Assembly (NCBI RefSeq): GCF_036670015.1
Contig: NZ_CP137636.1
Coordinates: 2,954,501-3,018,500, forward strand
Direction of reading: 5' to 3'
Length of the DNA stretch: 64,000 nucleotides
Source of the DNA: Niallia sp. XMNu-256
Lineage (GTDB): Bacteria; Bacillota; Bacilli; Bacillales; Cytobacillaceae
A program made the position numbers and the translations under genes. Each line of letters opens with the position of its first letter. The stretch's first letter is position 1. Below are positions 1-9,211 of this stretch, in pieces. The notes beneath the pieces were generated by a model. The model was given only the letters and a program-made list of their open reading frames with translations, was not told where the DNA came from and made no database searches.

Positions 1-630
1 GGTTGTACCAGAAATATCACTAACAATCACACGTTCTTCTCCTAGGATAGCATTCACTAATGAGGATTTCCCAACATTAGGTCGTCCAATTAAAGAAAAA
101 CAAATCACATCATCTTCATAATCTTTCGTATCTCTTTTAGGAAAGTGTTTAGCTGCCTCATCTAATAAGTCTCCAAGCCCTAAACCGTGGGAACCAGAAA
201 CAGGGAACGGTTCTCCAAATCCCAAAGAGTAAAAATCATAAATCTGTTCTCTCATTTCAGGATTATCGATTTTATTGACCGCTAACACGACAGGTTTCTT
301 CGCTTTATACAATATTTTAGCGACTTCTTCATCAGCAGAAGTCACACCTTCTCTTCCATTCGTTAAAAATATGATTACATCTGCTTCATCAATTGCAATT
401 TCTGCTTGCTGACGAATTTGTTCTAAGAATGGCTCATCTCCAATGTCAATTCCACCTGTATCTATGATGTTAAAGTCATGACTCAGCCATTCTCCAGAAC
501 TATAAATCCGATCCCTTGTCACACCTGGGATATCTTCGACAATTGAAATTCTTTCTCCTACAATCCGATTAAAGATCGTTGATTTTCCAACGTTAGGCCG
601 ACCTACAATGGCAATAACGGGTTTCGCCAT
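1..630 (-). CDS. der: Ribosome biogenesis GTPase Der (EngA), N-terminal part; cut by window edge
   Basis: Der is a double-GTPase protein that helps assemble the 50S ribosomal subunit in the cytoplasm. The visible part starts [18 protein letters not shown], the P-loop of the first G domain. It continues with a DTGG switch motif and NKID specificity motif, and reaches the second P-loop (GRPNVGKSS) and the following G2 threonine region, where the window ends. About 210 of the usual 435 or so residues are present. The ATG at 628-630 follows a good ribosome binding site. The gene is intact as far as it can be seen. Confidence 0.97.
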   Translation of the reverse strand, partial: MAKPVIAIVGRPNVGKSTIFNRIVGERISIVEDIPGVTRDRIYSSGEWLSHDFNIIDTGGIDIGDEPFLEQIRQQAEIAIDEADVIIFLTNGREGVTSADEEVAKILYKAKKPVVLAVNKIDNPEMREQIYDFYSLGFGEPFPVSGSHGLGLGDLLDEAAKHFPKRDTKDYEDDVICFSLIGRPNVGKSSLVNAILGEERVIVSDISGTT

Positions 631-722
631 TATTATCACCCTCCTTATATATTCACGCACTTTTTGTTATGTATCATTTGGTTTACAAGTAAAATTTAAC
701 ATGGTGGATCATTACATGCCAG

Positions 723-746
723 AAAACCCTTCTGTACTAAGAAGGG
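723..746 (-). terminator. Rho-independent terminator after the YIEGIA-cap gene
   Basis: A 7-bp stem (CCCTTCT/AGAAGGG) is followed on the minus strand by a T-run. It closes the yphA/YIEGIA/cap transcript before der. Confidence 0.6.
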
Positions 747-783
747 CTTAACTATACTAGTTTATCAAAAGTATACTCCAATA

Positions 784-969
784 TCAATGTTTCACGATAA
801 TATAGACTTCATCTGTAATGGCATGGGCAATTCCATCCAATATTGCTTCTAAATTGGTGGCATAGTAGTCCATTTGTTCTTTATCGTCACAAACAAAAAC
901 CGTTGTTCCACTTGGAACGCGATTCGGATTTGTCGTAATTGCAGCTAAAATAAATTTCCCGAGATTCAT
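784..969 (-). CDS. Capping complex subunit for YIEGIA (61 aa)
   Basis: A 61-residue protein beginning MNLGKFILAAITTNPNRVPSG, matching the short family annotated as the capping complex subunit for YIEGIA proteins in spore-forming Bacillaceae. There is no catalytic motif. Its start codon overlaps the stop of the upstream YIEGIA gene, so the two are translationally coupled and probably form a membrane complex. The biochemical role is not known to me. The family call rests on sequence recall and on the adjacent partner. Confidence 0.8.
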   Translation of the reverse strand: MNLGKFILAAITTNPNRVPSGTTVFVCDDKEQMDYYATNLEAILDGIAHAITDEVYIIVKH

Positions 970-1862
970 TCTTCAATACTTCCTTCCGACTTAACTTTTC
1001 TCTCTTTTGGCATTCGTATCGCATTTTCCAAAGTTGGAACCGCTCCGATCGTTTCGATCGCTTTTTGTTTATCACGATCTTGAGGCAGAATAAAAACAGC
1101 TACCCTTCCATCTTCTAAATCTCTTTTAGCAAGCGGCGCTAGGGCAGGAGTACCGGAATCACGATAAATACCTAATGCTGTTGATACATCATGCAGAATT
1201 GCTTGTCGTTGTCCGAGATTAGCAATTGTCGAGCGAGCATCGAAGTTTTTCGGTGTTAAAACAAAGCCCATTCCATAGCGAAGGATTTCTTCACGACGGT
1301 CCGGTATTCCAATATTCATAATATATATATTATCTACATGTAATCCAGGTCCATCAAAATGAGGTTCAACATATTTAATATCCACAATTTCTCTTAACTT
1401 TCCGCCAGTCATTAACTTCTTTGAAATCAACATACAAACAATTACAGCAACTACCGCTACCCAAAAGTTAAATATTAAATAAAAAAGTGTCGTAATTAAA
1501 GATGTAAAGATTACTAAATAATTCCTGCTTTCAAAAACAACCGCAATTCCTTCAATATACGTTTTTCCACGCGGCACCAACTCATAGCCGTCTAACTCTG
1601 TCAGCGTATTTCGCTCCATGTTTCTCACTTCTCTAAATTGAGAAGCTGCAACGGTTAAGAAGGTAATTGCTGTAAAATCCTCCTCCATTAAAGACGGAAC
1701 AGCCAGTGTTCCTAGACCTGCAGCGATAAAGCCTAAGGCAATGTGGATGATTTTCCCATGCAAATAAGTTGGATATTGACGATAATCGGTTTTCAACATA
1801 TATACTCTAGACAATGTTCCGATTGCTACCCCGAATGCGACGGGTAAAGTGTATTCATTCAT
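966..1862 (-). CDS. YIEGIA family membrane protein (YphB-like)
   Basis: The protein has 298 residues with the family-naming YIEGIA motif at about residues 102-107. Hydrophobic segments lie near residues 5-20, 38-55 and 115-150, and a soluble C-terminal half follows. It corresponds to the membrane protein encoded between der and yphA in B. subtilis, which has been linked to sporulation. It overlaps its neighbours by 4 bp on both sides (yphA upstream, cap gene downstream), so the three genes form one tight operon. The molecular function is not established from sequence. Confidence 0.85.
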   Translation of the reverse strand: MNEYTLPVAFGVAIGTLSRVYMLKTDYRQYPTYLHGKIIHIALGFIAAGLGTLAVPSLMEEDFTAITFLTVAASQFREVRNMERNTLTELDGYELVPRGKTYIEGIAVVFESRNYLVIFTSLITTLFYLIFNFWVAVVAVIVCMLISKKLMTGGKLREIVDIKYVEPHFDGPGLHVDNIYIMNIGIPDRREEILRYGMGFVLTPKNFDARSTIANLGQRQAILHDVSTALGIYRDSGTPALAPLAKRDLEDGRVAVFILPQDRDKQKAIETIGAVPTLENAIRMPKERKVKSEGSIEE

Positions 1863-2467
1863 GATAGTTTTTGTTTCTCCTTTTCTATAGAATCGACCTG
1901 CTTGTCAAAATAACTAGCTACTAGTTCTAATCCATTCCATCCAACTAAAAATGATATTGACAAAGCATAAGGGTCAAGTGAATATAATGTAGCTACAGGA
2001 TATGAGAATGAATACTTTGCTACAAGCAAACTATATAAGATTTCTCCATGGATTGATCCCATTGTAACTGCAATCATTCTCAATCTTTTATCTTGAATGA
2101 GTAGCAGCGTTGTACAAGTTAGAATAATAGCTAATAACCATTCTCTCTTCATCATTAACCATACAGGGTCAAATAATTCGTATAAATGGAAACAGGCCGT
2201 AACTAACATTAAAATAAAAACAGAAAATAAAACATATAATAAAGGTTTTAAGTCTAAACGCGAAATGGTTAGGTAGGTGGTTAGCAACATAAATAAACCT
2301 GAGCCACTTATCTCTAGAGATCCCACTAGAACTGAAGAAGTAGACAGCATAATAGAAACTAATATCCAAGCAGATAGAATTAAACGGTCATGATGGTTCT
2401 TAGAATAAAAAAATGTAGTAATGACCCACCCCATCCAAAAAATCCAATAAAATAACAAACCATTCAT
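1859..2467 (-). CDS. yphA: YphA family membrane protein
   Basis: A 202-residue, very hydrophobic protein with about six predicted membrane segments and a short charged C-terminal tail. Position (first gene of the trio between fni/ypzI and der) and general character match B. subtilis YphA, whose function is unknown. The start follows an AGGAGG 11 nt upstream. A role with the YIEGIA protein is inferred only from the overlapping operon. Confidence 0.75.
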   Translation of the reverse strand: MNGLLFYWIFWMGWVITTFFYSKNHHDRLILSAWILVSIMLSTSSVLVGSLEISGSGLFMLLTTYLTISRLDLKPLLYVLFSVFILMLVTACFHLYELFDPVWLMMKREWLLAIILTCTTLLLIQDKRLRMIAVTMGSIHGEILYSLLVAKYSFSYPVATLYSLDPYALSISFLVGWNGLELVASYFDKQVDSIEKEKQKLS

Positions 2468-2609
2468 TTCCCCATATACCTCCTATCTTTACCAGTATGA
2501 CTACATTTTATGTAATTTAATCGCGCAGCAAGTTGATAACCAAAATCTTGTACGTTTACGGGTATAATCTAATATGGATGTTGCATGTTATTAAAGTGGA
2601 GGTGATAAG

Positions 2610-2747
2610 ATGGGAAATGATCGCCAAGAAAAGAAACTTAAACAATCAAGAAGAGTAGAGTCCGACAGAGACCAAGCCTTACACTATCCCGGTGCAACGA
2701 AACTACAAAGTCCTGAAGAAGCCAGAAAGTTAAATGACGGAAAATAA
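2610..2747 (+). CDS. ypzI: YpzI family small protein (45 aa)
   Basis: A 45-codon gene starting MGNDRQEKKLKQ after a strong ribosome binding site (GGAGGTGAT). It is highly charged, with no hydrophobic segment. Sequence and position between yphA and fni match YpzI of B. subtilis, a conserved small protein of unknown function. It is transcribed divergently from yphA and ends in a hairpin shared with the convergent fni gene. Confidence 0.8.
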   Translation: MGNDRQEKKLKQSRRVESDRDQALHYPGATKLQSPEEARKLNDGK

Positions 2748-2794
2748 AAGGTGCGAGGCATCATCCATTTTCTGGATGGTGTCTCGCACCTTTT
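2748..2794. terminator. Bidirectional terminator between ypzI and fni
   Basis: A long hairpin has arms AGGTGCGAGgCATCATCCA and TGGATGGTGTCTCGCACC around a TTTTC loop, flanked by A-rich and T-rich sides. The fni stop codon lies inside the left arm. Confidence 0.85.
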
Positions 2795-3840
2795 CTCAAA
2801 CTATACTGTTTTGTATCAATATTTCGTTCATTTAACCAATGATGGGTATTCCCACTTATGACGAGAGAAGATCGTTGTAGTTCTGCGATATTTTGGACAC
2901 CTAATGCTGTCATAATCATGATTAATTCTTCATGCATTAGAGCGATTTCACTTATTAAGCTTTCGATCCCTTCTTTAATAAGCACTTTTAAGAAATGTCC
3001 TGAAATACCAGATAAGTTAGCCCCTAATGACAACGTTTTTGCTACATCTAAACTTGTTTGAAGCCCACCAGAGGCCACCACTTCCATCTCACATCCGCTA
3101 TTTTTTGCTTCTATTAGTGAGGCAGCTGTAGAAATCCCCCATTGATTAAAGAAACTTAAAAACCGTTCGCGTCGTTTGTTCTCAATCTTCGCAAAATTAG
3201 TCCCACCATATCCGCCGATATCGACCATTTTTACTCCAATGGAAGCAAGTTCCTTGACTGTTTCACGATTCATGCCGAATCCAACTTCTTTTACGATAAC
3301 AGGTACATCTAATCCATTCACAATTTTCTCGATGCGTAACAAAGCATCCGCAAAATCGCGATCTCCTTCTGGCATTGTAAGCTCTTGGATCACATTTAAA
3401 TGGATTTGGAGAAGGTTTGCCTCAATCATGTCAATGGCCCGTTTGGCATCGTCAAGACTTGCTTCACTGCCAAGATTCCCCATAATGATTCCGTTCCGAT
3501 TTTCTTTCCTTACTATTCGGTATGTTTCTGCCTCTATAGGGTTTCGGATAGCAGACATTTGCGAACCAACAGCAATGGCTAAATCCAATTCTTTTGATAC
3601 AATTGCTAGCTCCTGATTTATCTTTGTTGTTCTTTTCCCACCGCCACCAGTCATCGCATTGATAAAAATTGGCGAACTTAAAGAAAGTCCGCCAATCTTT
3701 GTATCTAATGAAATATCGTTCACACCCATATTGGGTATGCTTTGGTGTATGAACATCACATCATCTAAACCAGTTGATCGCTCCTGACCTGTTGATAGTG
3801 CATGTTGGATATGATCCCATTTTCTTTTTGATCTAGACAA
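2761..3840 (-). CDS. fni: Type 2 isopentenyl-diphosphate delta-isomerase
   Basis: This FMN- and NADPH-dependent enzyme interconverts isopentenyl and dimethylallyl diphosphate for isoprenoid synthesis. The 359 residues contain the family features MTGGGG (near residue 63-68), a central TIM barrel with VKEVGFGM and GGYGGTNF segments, and ASGGLQT in the FMN phosphate-binding region. Translation appears to start at TTG (3838-3840) with GGTGA six bases upstream. It lies just downstream of ypfD on the same strand, as in B. subtilis. Confidence 0.95.
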   Translation of the reverse strand: MSRSKRKWDHIQHALSTGQERSTGLDDVMFIHQSIPNMGVNDISLDTKIGGLSLSSPIFINAMTGGGGKRTTKINQELAIVSKELDLAIAVGSQMSAIRNPIEAETYRIVRKENRNGIIMGNLGSEASLDDAKRAIDMIEANLLQIHLNVIQELTMPEGDRDFADALLRIEKIVNGLDVPVIVKEVGFGMNRETVKELASIGVKMVDIGGYGGTNFAKIENKRRERFLSFFNQWGISTAASLIEAKNSGCEMEVVASGGLQTSLDVAKTLSLGANLSGISGHFLKVLIKEGIESLISEIALMHEELIMIMTALGVQNIAELQRSSLVISGNTHHWLNERNIDTKQYSLRKGARHHPENG

Positions 3841-3852
3841 TTTATATCACCA

Positions 3853-4992
3853 TTATTTTTTCAAATTCTTAAGTTGATCCCCAATTACATCACCAAGGGA
3901 GAAGCCTTTCGTTTCTTCTGGCAATTCGTAATCAGTCACTTCTGTTGCTACATTTTCTTCTAATTCCTTAATGCTTAGAGAAAGTCGTTGTTCAGATTCG
4001 CTAACATCAAGAACCTTCACTTTAATATGGTCTCCTTCGCCTAACACTTCATGTGGTGTACCAATATGTTTGTGAGAGATTTGTGAAATATGAACAAGTC
4101 CTTCTACTCCTGGAAAAACCTCTACAAATGCACCATAAGATACAATTCGCTTAACAGTTCCATCTAAAATAGAGCCTTTTGGTGCTTTTTGAGCAATATT
4201 TTCCCATGGTCCTGGCAGTGTTTCTTTAATTGATAATGAAATTCTTTCATTATCTACGTCAACACTTAAAACCTTTACTTGAACCTTTTGTCCTTCTTCA
4301 ACTACATCAGAAGCTTTTTCGATATGCTGATGGGATAATTGGGAAATGTGAACAAGTCCATCCATACCGCCTATATCAACAAATGCTCCAAAATCGGTTA
4401 GTCTTTGTACCGTTCCTTCAATCACTTGACCTGATTGTAAAGAAGAAAGTAACTCTTGCTTTTGTTTTACTTTTTCTTCTTCCTGTACTGCTTTATGGGA
4501 TAAAATAATACGGTTCTTTTCTTTATCTAGTTCAACAATTTTGAATGTTAAGGTTTTTCCTTTATAATCTGAAAAATCTTCAACAAAATGAGATTCAACT
4601 AAAGATGCTGGTACAAATCCACGAACGCCTAAATCTACAACAAGCCCGCCCTTTACAACATCTTTAATTTCAGCTTCAAATGTTTCATTATTTTCAAATT
4701 TAACAACAAGTTGATCCCAAGCCTTTTCAGCATCTACCTTTCGCTTAGATAGAATTAACGCCTCTTCCTCAACTTTTAAAACTTGAAGGTCTAGTTCATC
4801 ACCAACAGACACAGCATCACTGGCCTTTTCAATATGAAGACTTGATAATTCGCTGATTGGAATAATACCATCTAGTTTACTTTCAGCAACTTCAACAACT
4901 ACTTGCTTCTCTTCAACCTTAGATACAACGCCTGTAACGCGATCGCCTACCTCAAAATTTCTAACTTCTACTTGGCCCATTTCCTCTGACAT
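3853..4992 (-). CDS. ypfD: Ribosomal protein S1 homologue with four S1 domains
   Basis: The protein has 379 residues with four S1 RNA-binding domains at roughly residues 15-80, 100-165, 187-255 and 272-340. The last two carry the typical GAFV..GLVHISQ pattern. Low-GC Gram-positives carry this shorter S1-like protein, with fewer S1 repeats than the enterobacterial form. Its exact ribosomal role in Bacillus is not settled. It precedes fni and follows cmk and an acyltransferase, the usual cmk-ypfD order. Confidence 0.95.
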   Translation of the reverse strand: MSEEMGQVEVRNFEVGDRVTGVVSKVEEKQVVVEVAESKLDGIIPISELSSLHIEKASDAVSVGDELDLQVLKVEEEALILSKRKVDAEKAWDQLVVKFENNETFEAEIKDVVKGGLVVDLGVRGFVPASLVESHFVEDFSDYKGKTLTFKIVELDKEKNRIILSHKAVQEEEKVKQKQELLSSLQSGQVIEGTVQRLTDFGAFVDIGGMDGLVHISQLSHQHIEKASDVVEEGQKVQVKVLSVDVDNERISLSIKETLPGPWENIAQKAPKGSILDGTVKRIVSYGAFVEVFPGVEGLVHISQISHKHIGTPHEVLGEGDHIKVKVLDVSESEQRLSLSIKELEENVATEVTDYELPEETKGFSLGDVIGDQLKNLKK

Positions 4993-5028
4993 ATGTATTC
5001 CTCCTTAATCCACAAACTTACTTCAAAA

Positions 5029-5202
5029 TCAAATTCGCCTACCGAATTTGCGCCGGATTTATCGAGCTCGCTCGATAGAAAAATCCGAGGCGTCCGCCGG
5101 AGGCCAACTTCATCCAGCTGAGGTTTGTACCCCAACTGAATCAGATCAATTCTTTCTTTTATAGCTTTAAAATTAGGAGCGTGAGACTATTGCTGAATGA
5201 AG
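5029..5202. repeat. Intergenic palindromic repeat (family 1, single copy form)
   Basis: This fills most of the 326-bp gap between ypfD and the acyltransferase gene. It begins CAAATTCGCCTACCGAATTTG, then a hairpin CGGATTT-ATCGAGC-TCGAT-AAATCCG, then AGGCGTCCGCCGGAGGC. A second inverted repeat, AACTTCATCCAGC at about 5106-5118 and GCTGAATGAAGTT at 5190-5202, encloses a smaller hairpin. The first and third blocks recur split apart at 36444-36470 and 36695-36738. No coding potential was seen. Confidence 0.65.
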
Positions 5203-5318
5203 TTAAATGACGAATTTTTCATTAAAAATGAAGCTCTAATAAATCTTTAATAGAATTTTAAGAAAGATACTCCTTTTTAATAACTTCTTATAAATAGCTC
5301 ATTTTGTCAAGTAAGATG

Positions 5319-5900
5319 CTATTTATAAATTCCGATTAATTGCTGAATTTCATTCATAATAATAGCAGTTGCTTCTTCAGCAGATACTTTGTTATTACGG
5401 TGTTCTGTAAAATCAATTGGCTTACCAAATACGATTTTAATTCTTTGAAAAGGCTTATATGACCCGATGACTGCACAAGGTACAATCGAAGCTTTAGAAC
5501 GTAAAGCAAAAAAACCTGCTCCAGCTAACCCTTTCCCCAATTCACCCGTCTTACTTCTCGTCCCTTCTGGAAACAATCCCAATACTTGTCCTTCTTTTAG
5601 CACCTTTAGCCCCGTTCTTAATGCCTCCCTGTCACTCATTCCTCGTTTCACAGGAAAAGCATTAATATGGGGAAGAATTTTTCCAATTACGGGAGCAGAA
5701 AACAACTCCTCCTTTGCCATAAAATGAACGGGTCTAGGAGCTGCAATCCCAACTGTAGGGGGATCTAAATTACTAATATGATTGGAACATAGCAATACAC
5801 CCCCATCTTTCGGAAAGTTTTCCCTACCAATAATCTGATAATTATAGATTGGATATAGTAACCCACTACAAATGGCTCTTCCTAAAGGATATAAATTCAC
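5319..5900 (-). CDS. 1-acyl-sn-glycerol-3-phosphate acyltransferase (PlsC family)
   Basis: The 193 residues contain the two hallmark motifs of the glycerolipid acyltransferase family: NHISNLDPP (HX4D catalytic dyad, about residue 41-49) and FPEGTRS (about residue 114-120, phosphate binding). The short N-terminal hydrophobic stretch fits a peripheral membrane enzyme making phosphatidic acid. It starts 6 bp after cmk and is likely co-transcribed with it. B. subtilis plsC lies elsewhere, so I leave the symbol empty. Confidence 0.9.
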   Translation of the reverse strand: MNLYPLGRAICSGLLYPIYNYQIIGRENFPKDGGVLLCSNHISNLDPPTVGIAAPRPVHFMAKEELFSAPVIGKILPHINAFPVKRGMSDREALRTGLKVLKEGQVLGLFPEGTRSKTGELGKGLAGAGFFALRSKASIVPCAVIGSYKPFQRIKIVFGKPIDFTEHRNNKVSAEEATAIIMNEIQQLIGIYK

Positions 5901-5906
5901 TTACGA

Positions 5907-6578
5907 TCAAATCCTTTCTTTTACTAATTCCAGAATTCGCTCTGCTACTTGATTGATCGAAAGTGTTGTTGAATTAATTAGAGTGGCATCTTCTGCTTTT
6001 TTTAGCGGAGCAACTTCCCTCTCGGAATCTAGCTTATCACGCAATGCAATCTCCTCTTTTAATTTCTCTAGATCAGATGAGTATCCTTTTTGTAGATTTT
6101 CTGCATGTCTACGATTGGCTCGCTCCTCAACAGAAGCGATTAAAAACACTTTCACTTCTGCATTCGGTAAAACAAAAGTACCGATATCACGGCCATCCAT
6201 GACAACTCCTCCGCCTGAGGCTAAAAGTTGTTGACGTTTTACCATTTCCTCCCTGACTAACGGATGTCGAGATACAATAGAAACCGAATTTGTTACTTTT
6301 GAAGATCGAATTTGTTCGGTCACATCATTACCGTCTAAATAAACAAACTGCTTTCCGTTCTCGGGCACTAATTCAATTTTCGTATCTGATAATAGTGTAT
6401 GTAAAGCCGGTTCATGTTCAAGACTAATCCCTTGATTCAACGCTTTATAGGTTAATGCTCGATACATGGCTCCTGTATCAATATAAATATATTTAAGTTT
6501 TTCAGCCACTAACTTTGCTACTGTACTCTTACCAGCTGCCGCAGGCCCATCAATGGCAATAGATATCTTTTTGTCCAT
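5907..6578 (-). CDS. cmk: Cytidylate kinase
   Basis: CMP/dCMP kinase transfers phosphate from ATP to CMP in the cytoplasm. The 223 residues begin with the P-loop GPAAAGKST (residues 11-19). They also carry [10 protein letters not shown] (nucleotide binding, around 36-45) and [12 protein letters not shown] (around 129-140), both typical of bacterial Cmk. The ATG has a GGAGG just upstream. It heads a cmk-plsC-ypfD-fni series on the minus strand. Confidence 0.97.
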   Translation of the reverse strand: MDKKISIAIDGPAAAGKSTVAKLVAEKLKYIYIDTGAMYRALTYKALNQGISLEHEPALHTLLSDTKIELVPENGKQFVYLDGNDVTEQIRSSKVTNSVSIVSRHPLVREEMVKRQQLLASGGGVVMDGRDIGTFVLPNAEVKVFLIASVEERANRRHAENLQKGYSSDLEKLKEEIALRDKLDSEREVAPLKKAEDATLINSTTLSINQVAERILELVKERI

Positions 6579-6703
6579 GTTTCCTCCTGAATGTTCGGTA
6601 AAAATCTTAAAATTTAATTGTTTAATTTATTTTATCATAAGATTAGTGTAGAAGCCCTTATCAATTGTTAAAAGGAATAAGTTTATTATCGCCTATTTCA
6701 AGA

Positions 6704-6742
6704 ATAAATAAAGACAGAGAGAATTCCCTGCCTTTATTTATT
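6704..6742 (-). terminator. Terminator after ypfB
   Basis: Arms AATAAATAAAGaCAG and CTGcCTTTATTTATT form a stem with one mismatch that is AU-rich on both sides, between ypfB and cmk. Confidence 0.6.
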
Positions 6743-6760
6743 GATAAAGTGAAGCCACCG

Positions 6761-6988
6761 TTAATTAGGTTTACTTTCATCCCCACTTATAGATGTGGAG
6801 AAATTCTGCTGAATTGAGTTAAATGTTTCTAATACTTCTGTGATATTATTTTCAGTTACTCCTTCATAATGGGTGAGTTGTTGTAATTCTGGAAAAGAAT
6901 TCCACTCATGAAAAAAGAGTTGGGTTAAGATTAGTAAAACGAGTTGAATCGTGATCATCTTCACTAACAATCTTTCAATAAACTTCAT
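6761..6988 (-). CDS. ypfB: YpfB family protein (DUF5359), 75 aa
   Basis: A small protein with one N-terminal membrane helix (about residues 6-26) and a short hydrophilic tail. It resembles B. subtilis YpfB in sequence (FIERLLVKM, LTHYEGV) and in position between motI/ypfA and cmk. I take the third ATG (6986-6988) because GGGGGAT lies 5 bases upstream of it; two earlier in-frame ATGs would overlap that site. Function unknown. Confidence 0.75.
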   Translation of the reverse strand: MKFIERLLVKMITIQLVLLILTQLFFHEWNSFPELQQLTHYEGVTENNITEVLETFNSIQQNFSTSISGDESKPN

Positions 6989-7042
6989 TTTATCCCCCAT
7001 CATCTGTTATTTTATTCCTATTATGAGGGATTAAGGTTATTA

Positions 7043-7710
7043 TTATTCGTTATAATCAATTCCTTTTTTCTTCATAGCCAATTGTCGATCAAAGGTAAAA
7101 CGGAGTAAGGTTTGTCTTTCAATAGATGTAACATTCAAGAATTGCAAAGAAAATAAAGACCTTCCAGTTTCATCCTCATTGATCCTCCTAATAATTTTAC
7201 TTCTTAGTTTCAAATAATGGTATTCTCCATCTTGAAAAGGCAAAATAAAAACAGCTACTACATCCGCTCCTTGTTGGACTGGATGTGCTTGTTGATCCAG
7301 TAAAAGTAATGAACCTCCAGCACTTATATCTTCTGTTATTGTTGTAAATGGTAAAAATTCATCTTGTACCGGGTGTATTGCAACATCAACTACCGCTGGG
7401 ACTCGTACATATTGACGTCTTTGTATCTTAATGACAAAAGAGTCCCCGGGATACCTTAATTTTATCATCGGGATTCCTTGTAGTACTCTTCCTAAAACCT
7501 CAGTATTAAACATAAAAGCTGAATTGCCAAAAACAAAAAAACTTTCAATTGAGTCCCATCTACAAGAAACGTCGTTTGATTCGTTTTCATATTTATAGGA
7601 TAATCAATATAAATAATCCCATCACTTTTTTCTACTAAGCGACATTTATATTTTTCCGAATGCTCATTATCTCTAGGTTCTAAAATTAGAGTGTCTCCAA
7701 TCGTTAACAT
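7043..7710 (-). pseudogene. motI: MotI/YpfA c-di-GMP flagellar brake, interrupted by a one-base frameshift
   Basis: MotI (YpfA) binds cyclic di-GMP and disengages the flagellar motor in B. subtilis. Codons from 7710 downward give the YcgR-like N-terminal domain (MLTIGDTLILEP... to GTQLKVF). The frame then shifts at a run of seven A on the plus strand (7535-7541). From about 7530 down to 7043 a second frame gives the C-terminal PilZ domain with RRQYVR (RxxxR) and DISAGGS (DxSxxG). Restoring one base joins the halves into a protein of about 222 residues. The gene may be broken, a sequencing error, phase-variable, or read by -1 slippage at U-UUU-UUG. Confidence 0.8.
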
Positions 7711-7804
7711 ATGACCACATTCCTTTAATTTCCTTTAGGTAATTACTTAAATTATGCACATAAAAGATTAAATGGGCAATAGTTTCAGATGATCTTAAGA
7801 GATT

Positions 7805-7840
7805 AAAAATGTCTGTGTGACAGATCATCACACAGACATT
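7805..7840 (-). terminator. Terminator after ypeB
   Basis: A perfect 10-bp stem GTCTGTGTGA/TCACACAGAC is followed on the minus strand by ATTTTT, just past the ypeB stop. Confidence 0.85.
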
Positions 7841-7844
7841 TGTT

Positions 7845-9197
7845 TTATACTAAATCTTCATAAATTGGCTCTGCATTTTTCATTTTTTCGACTTTTTCTT
7901 CCTGACCGGTTTCAGCATTAATAAAGATACGATAAGTGTCTTTATCAAGTGTTCCCATAAATTCATAGCATAGAACAGCTTCATTTAAATCATTAATAAT
8001 AACAGCTTGACGTTCCTCCATCACTTCAACTTGCGGATTGATTTTCTCTCTTGCCTCTGCCACAGTGATAGATGGTTTTGCAACTTCTGTATCAGAGGTA
8101 ACTGATTTTAAATAATCTTCGTTCGAAAAACCAACAATTTGACCATTGTCTAATGCGACCTTTACTTTAAGTGACTTAGGATAGACTCTGACACCATCTA
8201 GAGATTTTATGATTGTAAATACACCTAAATTATCATATTGAGCACTTTCAAATACTTCAAGGTCCTTAAAACCATGATCTTTTAGAAATTGAACCGCACG
8301 ATTTGCAGCATCATTCAAACTGATTTCCTGGCTCTTAACATCTCTAGAGAGCATGTACCAAAGTGGATGGCCGCCTTTTTTGGTAATATCCATATTCGAA
8401 ATTTGATTCGTCTTTTTGTCTTCAAAGGAAATACTGTAAAAGCCATAGTCGGAGCCTTTGGCGTTTTCTGTAATTTGAACTTGTGTATCATTACTTAAAC
8501 CAATAAATTTCTTGGCAACCTTGACCGCTTCATTTTTCGTAATAGTCTTGCCTTTTAAATGATCATAGCTATTATCATTTACCTTCATGTCGACAAATGC
8601 AACGCCTAAATCTGTTTCATCATAACCTTCCACCGTCTTTTCAACTGTTTTAAATCCATCGATGATTGCATTATCTCCTTGCTGTTTACCCGATACTAAA
8701 GCCAACTCAACATCCATCCATCTTAAGTTATTCTCCATGGCGACATGCTGAACCTTTCTAAGTTCATCCTGGATTTCTTCTGCTCGTCCATATAATTGTT
8801 TTAATGTAGCATACTCTTCTTCAGTCAACGGATCTTTGTCTAAATCACGAACAGCTGCCCGATAACTGAAATCTCCTACTTGAGCTAAGAACTCTTCTGT
8901 TTTATTAAACGGGAGAAGAGTTAACGGCAGTTGCCCAACATCACTATGAGCTTGTGAAGTTATCCTCCATACCTCTGCTAGAGTCGGTGAGAGGGATTGG
9001 CGAGAATTCATCGCGAGTGTTGTTCCGATCTTATCATGTAATAAATCAATTTGATAAGTTAACTCATGAAACGCCCTTTGGTAGTTATTTTCCGCATTGA
9101 TTAAGACCGCATTTTTTTCTCGGTGTTCCTGATACCCCCATATAGTTGTACCAGCTACCGCTAATGATAAACCTGCAATTAAAATTCCTCTAAACAA
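7845..9197 (-). CDS. ypeB: Germination protein YpeB
   Basis: YpeB is needed to localise and stabilise SleB in the spore and to regulate cortex hydrolysis on germination. The 450-residue protein has one N-terminal transmembrane segment (about 4-20), then an extracytoplasmic region with three PepSY-type repeats in the C-terminal half (around 205-270, 285-345 and 375-435; note AVKVAKKFIG and AREKINPQ). It follows sleB by 14 bp, the conserved sleB-ypeB operon, which is transcribed in the forespore by sigma-G in B. subtilis. Confidence 0.97.
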   Translation of the reverse strand: MFRGILIAGLSLAVAGTTIWGYQEHREKNAVLINAENNYQRAFHELTYQIDLLHDKIGTTLAMNSRQSLSPTLAEVWRITSQAHSDVGQLPLTLLPFNKTEEFLAQVGDFSYRAAVRDLDKDPLTEEEYATLKQLYGRAEEIQDELRKVQHVAMENNLRWMDVELALVSGKQQGDNAIIDGFKTVEKTVEGYDETDLGVAFVDMKVNDNSYDHLKGKTITKNEAVKVAKKFIGLSNDTQVQITENAKGSDYGFYSISFEDKKTNQISNMDITKKGGHPLWYMLSRDVKSQEISLNDAANRAVQFLKDHGFKDLEVFESAQYDNLGVFTIIKSLDGVRVYPKSLKVKVALDNGQIVGFSNEDYLKSVTSDTEVAKPSITVAEAREKINPQVEVMEERQAVIINDLNEAVLCYEFMGTLDKDTYRIFINAETGQEEKVEKMKNAEPIYEDLV

Positions 9198-9211
9198 TGT
9201 ACCTCACCTCT

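Noticed and set aside
2858-3616. Plus-strand open frames of 67 and 146 codons inside fni
   Set aside because: They lie wholly antisense to a well-conserved enzyme gene, have no ribosome site and no recognisable product.
5029-5202. Possible CRISPR array in the palindromic gap before ypfD
   Set aside because: There are no regularly spaced direct repeats and no cas genes; the sequence is a set of inverted repeats.
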